This document shows positions 50,345-62,080 of a DNA stretch of 64,000 nt, piece by piece (position 1 is the stretch's first letter; each line of letters begins with the position of its first letter). The stretch comes from Pogostemon cablin (taxonomy: Eukaryota > Streptophyta > Magnoliopsida > Lamiales > Lamiaceae), in assembly GCA_023678885.1 (NCBI GenBank), contig CM043001.1, positions 10,142,092 through 10,206,091 of the forward strand, given 5' to 3'. The notes beneath the pieces were generated by a model. It was given only the letters and a program-made list of their open reading frames with translations. It did not search any database and was not told the DNA's origin. The position numbers and the translations under genes were made by a program.

Positions 50345-51065
50345 TACCAAGTTGGTTTTCCTATCAGCCTTGTATTCTTTGAATTTATCAAAGCATTCAG
50401 ACTTGCGGCGCATCAAATAAATATATCCGTATTTTGAATAATCATCAATGAAAGTGATGAAATATTCAAAACCCCCTCTTGCCTGGACAGACATAGGACC
50501 ACATAAATCAGAATGAATCAATTCCAACAAATCTTTAGCTCTATACCCCTTTGCCTTAAAAGGCCTCTTAGTCATTTTTCCTTCCAAGCAGGATTCGCAA
50601 GTTGGATAATTTTCCACTACTAATGAACTCAGAGGTCCATCAGCTATCAACCTTTGAATCCTACTTAAGTTAATGTGACCCAGTCTTAGATGCCAAAGAT
50701 ATGTTTGGTTCATTTTAGAAGGTTCCTTTCTCTTATTAGTAGATGTATCATTCGTTTCAATTTGTTGCATTGTGGGAGAAATTGGATTAAGAGTATACAA
50801 ATTATCTATCAATGTACCATCACAGATAATAATTCTATCTTTCCTTATAATAACCTTGTCATTAAAAGAAACAGAATATCCATCCATAAACAATTTAGAA
50901 ACTGAAATTAAATTCTTTCTAAAATGCAGTACAAAAAGACAATTCCTCAAAACAAGAGTTTTACTTTTATTGAAAAATAAATAAACGTCTCCCACTGCGA
51001 CAGCTGCTACTCTTGTAGCATTCCCCATGAGTATGGTAATCTATCCATCACTGAGATGTCGGGTT
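50345..51065 (-). pseudogene. Element A GAG-pre-integrase and integrase N-terminal/core part
   Basis: On the minus strand from 51065: protease-integrase spacer, then MGNATRVAAVAVGDVY, then the integrase zinc finger (HLRLGH with a downstream CESC) and the core with the first two catalytic aspartates (HSDLCGPM; FIDDYSKYGYIY). A TAG stop at 51041-51043 replaces a sense codon just after the LSDG motif, and a one-base shift near 50360 breaks the frame at KEYKADRK. The protein would insert the cDNA into host DNA. The gene is separated from its C-terminus by element C and from protease by element D. Confidence 0.92.
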
Positions 51066-51070
51066 TGGTG
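51066..51070. repeat. Target-site duplication of element D, left copy
   Basis: TGGTG, matched exactly at 59110-59114. Confidence 0.95.
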
Positions 51071-52272
51071 TGTTGGATTGTATATTAAAAGTCTAGCTTT
51101 GGTATGAACAATGTTATAACAATATTTGAAATGAGAATCATTGATCAAATGATTGCATCTTATAATTTATTTATATGAATGGTGCAATAGTCCATTTACT
51201 TTATACTGTAGATAATATGTTGTGCGACAACACGCGGAAGATCATATTATCGGTTTCCTTATAAAGTATAAACAGATGCTCACAGCCGAGATAGATGGGG
51301 ACTATCTATTGGTATGGTTGTAGTGTGGTTTGGTATTAGTTTGTCTTGACTATAGAACCACATTAGTACACTGCTATGTGTATTGAGTAGGACCGCCTGA
51401 GATCGTTCGACTTGTACTGTCTATATAGAAGAACTTGATCTCTGTTATTATGGATGTCCATGCTCTTAATCCCTATACAATAACCTCGACACGTAAGGCA
51501 ATATATATTTCTTTGATTCATCAATGGGTGAGATTTAAATGAATTAAATCAACATACTCGGTGAGTTGGGAAATAATGCTGTCTCTATGGTGTGCTGTTG
51601 ATTGTAGAAGGAATCCATGTCCGTCATAGGTTGATGATGTCCCCTTGAGGAGCTCATAAGGTTTATCATGTAAATCTTGCAAGTGGATTAATTTCCGGCA
51701 TGATAAAAAGGTTGAGTGGTACTACTCTCGGATGAGATATTAATTAATTTGAGTTGTCAGTAACTTAATTAATTAATGGGCATTGTATATCTTAAACATG
51801 GGGAGATTATTGGGCTCATAATAAGGAGCCCAGAACATAATTTGGGATTGGACGGGTAGTGCAATAATAATATTTTAGTGGACTATATTATTATTATTGG
51901 ATTTAATTAAAAGCTTTGGGCTAAGCTTGGTTAATTAAATCTAATTGAGGCCCAGCCCAATTTCTCCTCCTGGTCCCTGTTGTAGCCCTATATATAATGT
52001 CATCTCAGCTCCTGGAAACCTAATTTTTTCCTGCGCCTCTAACAGACGTGAAAGAGGTTAGGAGCAGATTGAGAGAATCCTGCAGATTGTTGCCCACACA
52101 ACAGCAGGATTCGACTTGGGTCATACAGCAGAAGATCTAGAGGTGGTTCTTCTGCAACGATCAGACTCTACACCAACCCTGAAGTACGGTAAACATGTTT
52201 AATTGCTTCCGCTGAATTGTTTGCCTGTTTATCCTAACGATCACGTTGAACCGCACGATCCAATTGCCAACA
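51071..52272 (+). repeat. 5' LTR of element D (1,202 bp)
   Basis: TGTTGGATTG at 51071, CCAACA ending at 52272. U3 inverted repeat 51899-51942; TATA box 51989-51997. Confidence 0.95.
51989..51997 (+). promoter_or_regulatory. TATA box in the D 5' LTR
   Basis: TATATATAA after GTTGTAGCCC; the best TATA match among the LTRs here. Confidence 0.65.
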
Positions 52273-52274
52273 AT

Positions 52275-52286
52275 TGGTATCAGAGC
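52275..52286 (+). other. Primer binding site of element D
   Basis: TGGTATCAGAGC two bases after the LTR. Confidence 0.93.
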
Positions 52287-53856
52287 GTTGGTTTCGTGGT
52301 GAAACGTGAGACGTATGGTTGGGGTTTTTGTGATTATTTGATTATATGGTATAATCTGGATTTAATCATGTAATTATGAAACTGATTTGTAAAGATTTAT
52401 GTGATTAATTGATTATTTGTTTTAATCTGAATTTTTCACATGGTGTATGTGAACTGTCAGGCTTGATTGTTTGAATGGTGTGTAATATTATTTGATTATT
52501 TGTTAATTAATTGTGGCACACACTTCGAGACAACCAACCCTGCCCTTCCACACACGCGGTCGCCCCCTCTCTCTCTTTTCCCCCCCCCCTTTCCCGTCTC
52601 TCTCTCTCTCGTTGCGGTGGCGGAGGCGACTGCTTCTGACGGCGGCTGGCGGCGGCGACCGAAACAGACAGCCTTCAGACAGTCGCCGGCTTTTTCTCGA
52701 CAGGCCCAAATCACGGCGGATTCGAGGCAGACCGGCGGGTTTGGCGGCAGAGGGAATATCGTAGAAGGAGGGGTGACAGGGAGACTGTCCCAATGCGCTG
52801 CGATGACGGCGGCGTCGTCTTCACGGCGAGGCGAGTCGAGGCTATTCAGATCGGAGCAGTGCGCTGCAGGGCGGCGATGACTTCGAGGCGGGCGCGCGTG
52901 GCTGAGCGACTCGTCGGCGTAACCTGATGGATCACGATCTAGACGGCGGCGCTGGAGGAGATGCGGCACTGACCGGCGCCGACAATCGACGTCTGGTGGT
53001 GTCGGTGCGGATCCAGTGGGCTACTGTTGGCGATCGTCGGCGACGGCGCTTGCGGAGGGAAGATCGTGCGGCGCTGGCCTGCGTCATGACTCACCGGTGT
53101 CGCGCTGGGTTGCATGCGCGACTGGACGGCGTGAGTGTTACCGGCGGTAGCAGGCGTGCGTGGCTGTGGAGCTCGGAAAACGGACTGGTCGACGATTTGC
53201 TGGGTCTGTCGGCGGCAGGCTGTGGACGGATCGTCGACTGCGGTGGTGACGGTGTTTGCCTCCTGGCGGAGTTCGTCGCGCTGTCAGCGGCGTTTCGTGG
53301 CTGGAATCTGGTCGCCGGGGGGGGTAACGGCGAGTTACCGGTGGATTGTCGGCGGCGCCGCCGGAGGCGGCGTTAGCTGGGTGGCGCCGGTGGCTTTTGA
53401 AAGCTGACGGCAGTGACGGCTAGCAGAAGCTAGGGTTTCAGGAGATTGGCTGGGCTGTTTTTTTTAATTAATTGCTGTTGGGCCTGGTTTTTTTTTTGTA
53501 TTGGGCTTACTGGTTGTAATTTAATTAATTTAGACAGTTGGGCTTATGATTATTAATTGTTTGTGGTGTTGGGCCATGAAATTTTGGGCTTGTTCCAAGG
53601 AAATAAATTGGCGGGTTAATGGGCTTTATTTTTTTTAAAATGGCTGCTCATTTTTTTGCTAATTTTATTTGGAATAGGTGGGCCCAATTTTGATCCAATT
53701 TCACTCAGCATTTAATTGTTTATATAATTGATTTAATTGTTTATCATGACGATTAATTGTTATATATGTGTAAAGCATGTTTTATGTGATTTTAAATTAC
53801 TTGAATTAAAAGCATGCTTTGTTGTATATTTTATTTGTTAATATTATATGCATGTT
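52287..53856 (+). other. Element D outer leader
   Basis: AT-rich start, then about 900 bp of GC-rich sequence (52540-53430) with CGGCGG-type runs and unsupported open frames on both strands, then an AT-rich part with at least eight TGGGCY motifs (53450-53700). I see no gene; the frames are not conserved as proteins in the E leader. Confidence 0.65.
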
Positions 53857-54435
53857 AAAAACCCTCGGTAATTAAATAACTAAGTGGGAGAGGGGATTGG
53901 TATAATTAATTCCCGCAGCCTCCATTATTGGTTTGTAAGTGATGTGAGTAAACTTGCGTGTTGGCATTGGCCTTCCTCCCTAACGGATGAGTTTATTCAT
54001 GGATCACTGGTACAGACTTCATAAATAATTATTGTTTGTAATGTGGCACATGAACTTGCGTGTTGGCATAGGCCTTCCTCCCTAACGGATGAGTTTGTGT
54101 GCGGTACACTGGTACAAACTTATAATTGATGATTGTAGGAAACTACCCGAGCGCGTGTGTACTTCTCCAACTGTAAGGCACATAAGCTCGCGCAGTGGAC
54201 TTGAGATCAAATAATGGTGTACACTTAGGTGTAAATAATTAGTATCCTCCCCAACGGAGTCACTGCTATTATTTGCATGGCTAAAGAGTAACCGACTATT
54301 AATTATTTTGTCATAAAGTTAGGTTGACAAATGAAATTAATGGGTAAAACCTTCTCTTGTAAATGTTCGGGTTTGTAAACGTCCACACTAACGTGGCTTG
54401 CAGACTCACGGTGCTTGAGATGTCGGTGAATTTTA
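53857..54435 (+). other. Conserved leader module (copy in element D)
   Basis: Landmarks ACCCTCGGTAATTAAATAAC, AAGTGGGAGAGGGGATTGG, repeated CTTCCTCCCTAACGGATGAG, GAGATGTCGGTGAATTTTA. Nearly the same as in E, C, B and A. Confidence 0.78.
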
Positions 54436-54559
54436 TTTTATATTGTTTTGAGGGAAACAATATAAAAGGATAAAATTCGAAGTTTTGATCAGTAAATTTA
54501 ATCGTGATTCTCTGTATTTCGAATAGTTTTAGTCTCACTAATTGTTAACTAAAAGAAAT

Positions 54560-57500
54560 TATATTTACTTGTCCAAATTAACTGATTAGAAAAGAATCTT
54601 AATTTTGAAATTTACTGCTTAAGAAAATACATGTGTTCTCTCAAAGGACGGCTCATGATGCCTATTAAAGTCTTTAGTGAAGAGATGAGAGGATCATAGA
54701 AATATGATGAACTCATGTAACTCTTCAGATACTTGAGTAATTTAAAAGGCGCAAGATCATGATAGAATTTGATGAATGAATTGGAAAAGCTTGGAGTATA
54801 AATTGAAAGGGAAACCTAGATCAATTTTATTCTCCATGTTTAGCCTTAATGTTTTGAGAAAGTTCTACCTGAAATACTAGAGGATGTATATGGTGGGAGA
54901 CTTCTGACAAAACATGTGGCAAAGGAAAGCCATTTTCATCATAAAGTGAACAAGTTTAATATCTTATTCACTAGTTGTTTAAACATGATTAGTGATGGCA
55001 TCTATTAAACACGAAGTGTGTAGATACTGGAATCACTAAATGTTTATTACTAAGTGAGGATAAGATAGTTATGACATGGGTAAAACTACAAAGGTAGTGG
55101 ATATTGCAGTGGGAGTTGTTTATTTATCTCATGATAAGAATAAACGTTTGATTATGAGAAATTGTCTTTACGTACGTTTTCATAGAAAGAATTTAATTTT
55201 GGTTTCTATGCATTAACGGATGGATACTTCATTTCATCTATATGACATGGTCATAATGATGAGGAATGGGGCTTTAATCCGTTAAAGTACGTTGGTGGAT
55301 AATAAGTATACTCTTAAATCATGTTCATCCCACAGATGCAATAAATAATAATTAATAATGCATCTTCTAATATTAGTAAGAGAAATGAACCTTCGGAGAT
55401 GAACTAAACATATATTTGGCGTCTAAAGTTATTTCATTTTACTTGAGTAGGATTCAAAAGTTGATAGCTGATAGACCGTAAGGTTTATCTGAAGTGGAAA
55501 CTATCGGACTTGCGAATCTTATTTGGAAGTAAAATTGATTAACTGCCTTTTCAAGGCTGTGGGGTGTAGAGCCAAAGATACATATGTTGGAATTAGTTCA
55601 TTCTGATTCAAGCGGACCTAATATTATCCAGGCGAGAGGTGGTTAAGAATATTCGAAGATTATTCTAGATACCGATATATTTATTTGATGCACTGCATGT
55701 CTAAATTCTTTGATTAATTCAAGAATTGCAAGATTGGTACAGTGAAGCGTCATGGAAAATATATTAAGTCATTACGATTAAATCGTGATGGCGAGTACCT
55801 CTTAGGATAGTTAGGAGCTGCTAATCAGAAGTTGAGATTAAATCTCAAGTAGTCTACACCGGGCGATCCCCAGCTGAATGGTGTGGTGGATAGAAGGAAT
55901 AAGGCTCTTATGGTAATGATTAGATAGATGAAGAATTATTAAGAATAATTAAATTCATTTTATGGATATGCCCTAGAAACAGTAATTCGTAAAACGTTTT
56001 ATCTGTTTGAGGGACAGCCTAGAAAAATGAAGGGTGATTTATTTAGTCCAAAAGATCGTAGGGTAATTGTTAACACAATAACTAGATTTTGGAAAAAGGA
56101 CTATGTAATAAATCACAAACCCATGTATAAGTTGTTCTAAAGGAAGTGAGAGGAAAACACTAAGTAAAAGTACCAAGTGTACAAGAGGATATACCACAAA
56201 GTAAACTGCAACACGTGTCACGTCTGATACACAATTACATGTAGTGCCCAGTCGTAGTGGGAGGGTTGTTCGACAACCCGTTAGATATATGTTTTGGGAG
56301 AGTCGTGAGACTTGATCCCTAGTAAACATGGTATTGTCCCACGGATACGACGTAGCACTACAAGATGAAAATGTGGAATCTTAGTAAGTTGCATTGAATG
56401 TTGAAATAGAATCTACGGATTCTAAATTAAGTCTGGGAGCTTATAAGACCACTAAATGGTGTAAAAGCCATTGGAAGTGGTCATAGGAAATAAAAGAGGA
56501 TCATACAATAAGGTGAAAACCTTGGAAACAAAGCTTGTTGCGAAAAAGTGCACTCAGAAAGAAATGGTTCGATTATGAGGAAACATATTCGCTGGTAGCT
56601 ATGCTTAAATTGATCCGGATTCTTTTATGTATTGCTGTTCATATTGAATTATGAGGAACAGCAAATAGATGTCAAGACAGCTTTCCTGATTGGAAGTCTT
56701 GAAGAAAACATCTATGTGAAGCAACCAGAGTGATTCATTGCAAAGTACTAATAGCATTTTGATAATAAGCTTAAAAGTGTCCAGCGATGGACTAAAGCAA
56801 GCTTTGAAATCATGAAGCATCTGTTTTGATTAGGTAATCCAGTGGCATGGATTTAATTCAATGAGCAGATGAGTCTTGTGTGTGGTAAAGAGTGACGGAA
56901 ACGTGGTGGTATTTCTTGTACTATATGTAGATAGTATCTTGCTCATTGGAGACAATGAAAGAGTATTATCGGGCGTATGGGTATGGTTAAAAAGGCAGTA
57001 GAGATGAAGGACTTAAGAAAGGCAAAATACATCTTTTTGATCACGGTTATACGGATCACAAGAAAGGATGTTATGCTTATCTCAAGTTTCATAAATGATA
57101 CAATCCATACTCGTTTAGCATGTGAATTTATCTAAGTAAATGTGTCTTTAAGATACAAAAAGAAGATAAAGGAGATGAAAGCGGTTCCTTATGCTTCGGC
57201 GAATAAGGAAGCTTAATCTAAGGAATGCTATGAACGAAGTTGGATATCTGTTTTGCTGGATACATGAACAGTGGGTATCAACGTAACCCAGAACAAGAAT
57301 GATGAACTGTGGTAAGACACATATGAAGTGCCTGAGAAGGACAAGAAATCATATGTTGACTTACTGAGCAGATTCACTGCTTCTTGTGGATTACGTAGAT
57401 TCAGATTTTTTAGTCAGATTGGACGGCAGTAAATTCACCTCAAAGGTTATGTGTTTAATTTGAGGAAGTAGAGTCATAATGTGGAGGAGTGTTATATAGA

Positions 57501-57890
57501 AATATATTTCAGACTCCGGACTCCATCATGGAAAGATGATAAATTGGAGCCTATAAGGCAGCCAAAGTATCTATATGACTCTAGAGACTTCATGATGGAC
57601 TTTGAAGTGTTTCTAAGTTTGCCCAAGGTAATCACAATTTACATTGATGATATTGGTGCAGTTGCAAACTTGAAGGAATCACGAGTCCATAAGGCAATTA
57701 AACACATGGAGCGCGAGTACCACCTGCTACGAGAAATCGTATGATGAGGGGAAGGTTGTTGTCGCCTAGATTGCATCGGATCATGACCTAGTAAAACCAT
57801 TTACAAGGACATTAAGGCGAGAGCTTTTAATGGTCGTGTAGTGGGAGTAGGAATCAGATGTATGGCAGAAAACAAGACAGCATAGTCTTT
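54560..57890 (+). pseudogene. Decayed gag-pol of element D
   Basis: gag relic about 54590-54990. Protease relic at about 55000-55050 with GATACTGGAATCACT (DTGIT). Integrase zinc-finger and core relic about 55400-56030. RT relic about 56500-57130 with tatgtagatagt at 56924-56935 reading YVDS. RNase H relic at 57481-57744 (IDDIGAVANLKES). Numerous stops and shifts. D shares YVDS with C although its own LTRs are almost identical, so the defects were inherited by a mobile template. Confidence 0.88.
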
Positions 57891-57898
57891 TAGTATAA

Positions 57899-57907
57899 GT
57901 GGGAGAT
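57899..57907 (+). other. Polypurine tract of element D
   Basis: GTGGGAGAT immediately before the 3' LTR. Confidence 0.88.
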
Positions 57908-59109
57908 TGTTGGATTGTATACTAAAAGTCTAGCTTTGGTATGAACAATGTTATAACAATATTTGAAATGAGAATCATTGATCAAATGATTGCATCTTAT
58001 AATTTATTTATATGAATGGTGCAATAGTCCATTTACTTTATACTGTAGATAATATGTTGTGCGACAACACGCGGAAGATCATATTATCGGTTTCCTTATA
58101 AAGTATAAACAGATGCTCACAGCCGAGATAGATGGGGACTATCTATTGGTATGGTTGTAGTGTGGTTTGGTATTAGTTTGTCTTGACTATAGAACCACAT
58201 TAGTACACTGCTATGTGTATTGAGTAGGACCGCCTGAGATCGTTCGACTTGTACTGTCTATATAGAAGAACTTGATCTCTGTTATTATGGATGTCCATGC
58301 TCTTAATCCCTATACAATAACCTCGACACGTAAGGCAATATATATTTCTTTGATTCATCAATGGGTGAGATTTAAATGAATTAAATCAACATACTCGGTG
58401 AGTTGGGAAATAATGCTGTCTCTATGGTGTGCTGTTGATTGTAGAAGGAATCCATGTCCGTCATAGGTTGATGATGTCCCCTTGAGGAGCTCATAAGGTT
58501 TATCATGTAAATCTTGCAAGTGGATTAATTTCCGGCATGATAAAAAGGTTGAGTGGTACTACTCTCGGATGAGATATTAATTAATTTGAGTTGTCAGTAA
58601 CTTAATTAATTAATGGGCATTGTATATCTTAAACATGGGGAGATTATTGGGCTCATAATAAGGAGCCCAGAACATAATTTGGGATTGGACGGGTAGTGCA
58701 ATAATAATATTTTAGTGGACTATATTATTATTATTGGATTTAATTAAAAGCTTTGGGCTAAGCTTGGTTAATTAAATCTAATTGAGGCCCAGCCCAATTT
58801 CTCCTCCTGGTCCCTGTTGTAGCCCTATATATAATGTCATCTCAGCTCCTGGAAACCTAATTTTTTCCTGCGCCTCTAACAGACGTGAAAGAGGTTAGGA
58901 GCAGATTGAGAGAATCCTGCAGATTGTTGCCCACACAACAGCAGGATTCGACTTGGGTCATACAGCAGAAGATCTAGAGGTGGTTCTTCTGCAACGATCA
59001 GACTCTACACCAACCCTGAAGTACGGTAAACATGTTTAATTGCTTCCGCTGAATTGTTTGCCTGTTTATCCTAACGATCACGTTGAACCGCACGATCCAA
59101 TTGCCAACA
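57908..59109 (+). repeat. 3' LTR of element D (1,202 bp)
   Basis: Same length as the 5' LTR, one difference seen. Ends CCAACA at 59109. Confidence 0.95.
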
Positions 59110-59114
59110 TGGTG
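59110..59114. repeat. Target-site duplication of element D, right copy
   Basis: TGGTG, identical to 51066-51070. Confidence 0.95.
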
Positions 59115-59948
59115 GAACCCCTGCAAAGAATTGCAGACATGATCAGTGGCTCCCGTATCTACACACCAAGTGTTAGCAGATACAACCGCTAAACATGATT
59201 CAACAACTAGTATATAAGACTTACCATTCTTGTTCCCCTTCAGAAGAGGGCAGTTTGCCTTGTAGTGTCCCGGCTGCTTGCATTTGAAGCACTTGCCTTT
59301 AGGCTTCTTGACCGCACCAGTCTTTGCTTTCACTTGGTTCATCGGTGTTGAATTTCCTTGCTTCTTTTTCTTCCTACCGCCCTTCGGCCTAGGATGAGCA
59401 GCATTTTCAACAACATGAGCCTGAGGAGGTCTACGTAACAGTTCTTCCACCGTCACAAGTTCTGTCAGAAGTTCCGCCAACGTGTACATATGTTTGTTCA
59501 TACCATAGTTCAGGCGGAACTGCTCAAAACTCCTAGGCAAGCTCTGGAGTATGATATCGACCTGGGTTTCCCCATCGATTTCAGCTCCAAGAATTTTCAA
59601 CTCATTGAGTTGGCCCATCATCCTAAGGACATGTTCCCTTACGGGAGTGCCCTCAGCCATTTTGGTGTTCATCAAGACCGACATGCCCTTCGACCTAGCA
59701 GGACGACTCTGATGTCCGAAGAGTTTCCTAAGATTATGCATCATATCATAGGCGGTCTCCATGGCTTGATGCTGAGTCTGAAGCACATTTGACATAGACG
59801 CCAAAATGTAGCATTTAGCCATCCTATCAGCCTTGACCCACCTATTATAAGCATTTCTTTGCTCTTCGGTAGAGGCATCAGTAGGTGCCGGAGGACATTC
59901 CTCAGAAAGTACAAAGATATAATCTTCAGCAGTTAATACAATGTCCAT
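59110..59948 (-). pseudogene. Element A gag and start of protease, cut by element D
   Basis: Open from the ATG at 59948 for about 279 codons into the protease region, where element D interrupts it. The first 170 or so residues are a Copia (UBN2-type) Gag with HNLRKLFGHQS and LNELKILGAEID motifs. A basic stretch (GGRKKKKQGN) follows. The nucleic-acid-binding zinc knuckle CX2CX4HX4C is CFKCKQPGHYKANC at 59291-59250. The protease active site DTGA is at 59159-59148 in a WCVDTGATDHVC context. Gag would form the particle that packages element RNA; protease would cut the polyprotein. The piece shown has no internal stop, so it is the best preserved coding part of the window. The open frame nominally runs on into the D LTR to 58998. 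Confidence 0.93.
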
Positions 59949-62066
59949 GTTTCACTTCCAGTCAACATAGTTAGTGCCAGTAAGTTTATGCTCTTTAAGT
60001 ATAACAGAAAGTGAGTTGAGTTCCATTTGAAAATCCTAAGAATCATAAATAATTAAACAGATCAAACACTTCGAATTTATCAATTTATATTGAATCCCTC
60101 AAAATAATATAAAATAAAATTCACCAACATCTCAAGCACCGCGAATTTGCATGCCACGATAGTGTGGACGTATACAAACCCGAACATTTACAAGAGAAGG
60201 TTTTACCCAATAATCTCATTTGTCATTCTATCTTTATGACAAAATAATTAATAGTTGATTTTCTTTAGCCATGCAAATATCAGCAGTGACTCCGATGGGG
60301 AGGATACTAATTATTTGCATCTAAGTGTACACCATTATTTGACCCCAAGTCCATTGCGCAAGCTTATGCGCCTTACAGATAGAGAAGTACACATGCGCTT
60401 GGATAATTTCCTACAGTCATCTTAAAGAAGTTTGTACCAGTGATCCGTGAACAAACTCATCCGATGGGGAGGAAGGCTCTAATGCCAACGCGCAAGCTTA
60501 CTCGCATCACTTACAAACCAATAATGGAGGCCATGGGAATTTATTTACCAATTCCCTCTCCTACTTAGTTATTTAAACACCGAGGGTTTTTATTTAACAT
60601 GCATATAATATTTCATAATAAAATATACATCCTAGCATGCTTGTATTTTAAGTAATTTAAAGAAAATAAATCACATAGAACATGCCTCATATATAACAAT
60701 TAATTGTCAAGTTAAACAATTAAATCAATTATATATATGAATTAATTGCATAAATTGATGGATCAAATAAAGGGGCCCAGCTGACCCAAGCATCAATAGC
60801 TTAAAATGAGCAGCCCATTAATAAATTAATCAAGCCCATTAATCCTGCCCTTTACTTGGCCCAACACCAATCCCACAATTAATAGAATGAGCCCATTAAA
60901 AAAACTTGGCCCAACTGGGAGCAATGCATCAAGCCCAAAACACCAGCCGACATAAGCAGAAAAGGAGTTCATTCAATCCTGCCCTAATTCACGCCAACCA
61001 CGACATGCCATCACACGATACAACCTGAGCCCAGTCGTGTCTAGCATTCCCAGCGCCATGCTTGATCGGAGGTGCCCGCTGCTCCCGGCAGCAATCACGA
61101 CAGCACACCGGAATCGAGCCGTCAGCCATCTGCCGATCAGCGCTGCCGAATGCTTCCAGTGAGCCTAAGCTGTCATCTCCTTTATCTGCCAGCAGCCATC
61201 AGCAGTCATGCCCCATGCCTCCTTCTAGACCAGTTCATTCCGCAGCGCCTTATAATCATAGAATTCCTCAGAATCGACGAAGAATTGACCAGAAACATCT
61301 CGAGTCATTCAGCGTTGCTACCGTAAGTAAACTCCATGTCGCAGCCGCGTGCAGTGTGAGATCGAGCCCCCACATATTACTGTCCGCATGCCCAGCCCGC
61401 AGCACCTATCGTCTCGCTTGGAAGAAGAACACAGACACTGCTCGAAACTGCTACAGACTGGACCAGTACAACCATGGACCCACCTAGAAACTGCCTTGGC
61501 CTCATCGGAACTGTCAAGGGACTCACCCGGAATGCTGCTGCTCGTCTGCCACAGACGTTGTCTCCCACTGAAAAAGGTCCAGCGAATGCCGTCGCTATGT
61601 GCAGTCGATCATCGTCCCATTCGCAGACAAGTCCCAGGCACCGTTCATCCCGCTGTAACATCAAGCAGCTACAGCCATCGCCATATGTCTTCCCAGGTCA
61701 CATCGCCAATATCCCCTCGTTCCATCAACTATCCAGCGATGCCCTGATCATGCAAGAAAATGATGCAGGGCATACATCACGACCAACAGCCTTTCTTCAG
61801 GGACCGCCGATTTGGAACTTTCTTTCTTTCTTCAGCCCGATCGCACACGGCCCACCGTGTATAGCGACTTCTACCAAATCATGATGAAATCTTGTGTGCG
61901 TGTGTCTCCAGCGTGTTCAATCATAATAATCACTCGCAATATTTATCAACAAAGCACAGAGGATAATTCACACATATAAAACCCTAAATTCATGCTTTCT
62001 CATCGACTATAACACACGTAAGGCACAAACCCTATCTAACGTCTCAAGTTTCACCACGAAAACCTC
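59949..62066 (-). other. Element A leader
   Basis: Noncoding. About 59949-60116 is a short link to gag, followed by the conserved leader module. About 60600-60960 is AT-rich with several TGGGCY motifs. About 60960-61900 is GC-rich with overlapping unsupported frames and is homologous to the F leader. No host gene seen. Confidence 0.7.
60117..60600 (-). other. Conserved leader module (copy in element A)
   Basis: Slightly shorter than in the non-autonomous elements but with the same landmarks on +: CCAACATCTCAAGCACCG, CCGATGGGGAGGATACTAAT, CCGATGGGGAGGAAGG, CTACTTAGTTATTTAAACAC. It shows that the presumed helper type and the defective family share this module. Confidence 0.75.
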
Positions 62067-62078
62067 GCTCTGATACCA
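62067..62078 (-). other. Primer binding site of element A
   Basis: GCTCTGATACCA on + (TGGTATCAGAGC on the element strand) two bases from the 5' LTR. Confidence 0.92.
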
Positions 62079-62080
62079 AC

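Larger units (their letters stand above)
51071..59109 (+). mobile_element. Element D: complete, very young non-autonomous Copia-type element (8,039 bp)
   Basis: Two 1,202-bp LTRs with a single difference seen by eye (TATATTAAAA against TATACTAAAA near the start), primer site, polypurine tract and perfect TGGTG duplication; inserted in the protease region of A. The interior nevertheless lacks any open gag-pol and holds the same decayed relics as C and B. Its leader has a GC-rich part (about 52540-53430) and a TGGGCY-rich part (about 53450-53700), as in E and A. The combination of new LTRs with an old dead pol indicates movement by proteins supplied in trans. Confidence 0.95.

Noticed and set aside
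52467..53407. Host exon in the GC-rich leader of D (also 1699-2145 in E, 12141-12488 in F, 61062-61884 in A)
   Set aside because: Overlapping frames on both strands, low-complexity Arg/Ala/Pro content, and not conserved as protein between homologous leaders.
59490..59792. 100-codon plus-strand frame opposite gag of A
   Set aside because: Shadow frame antisense to a well-supported gag.
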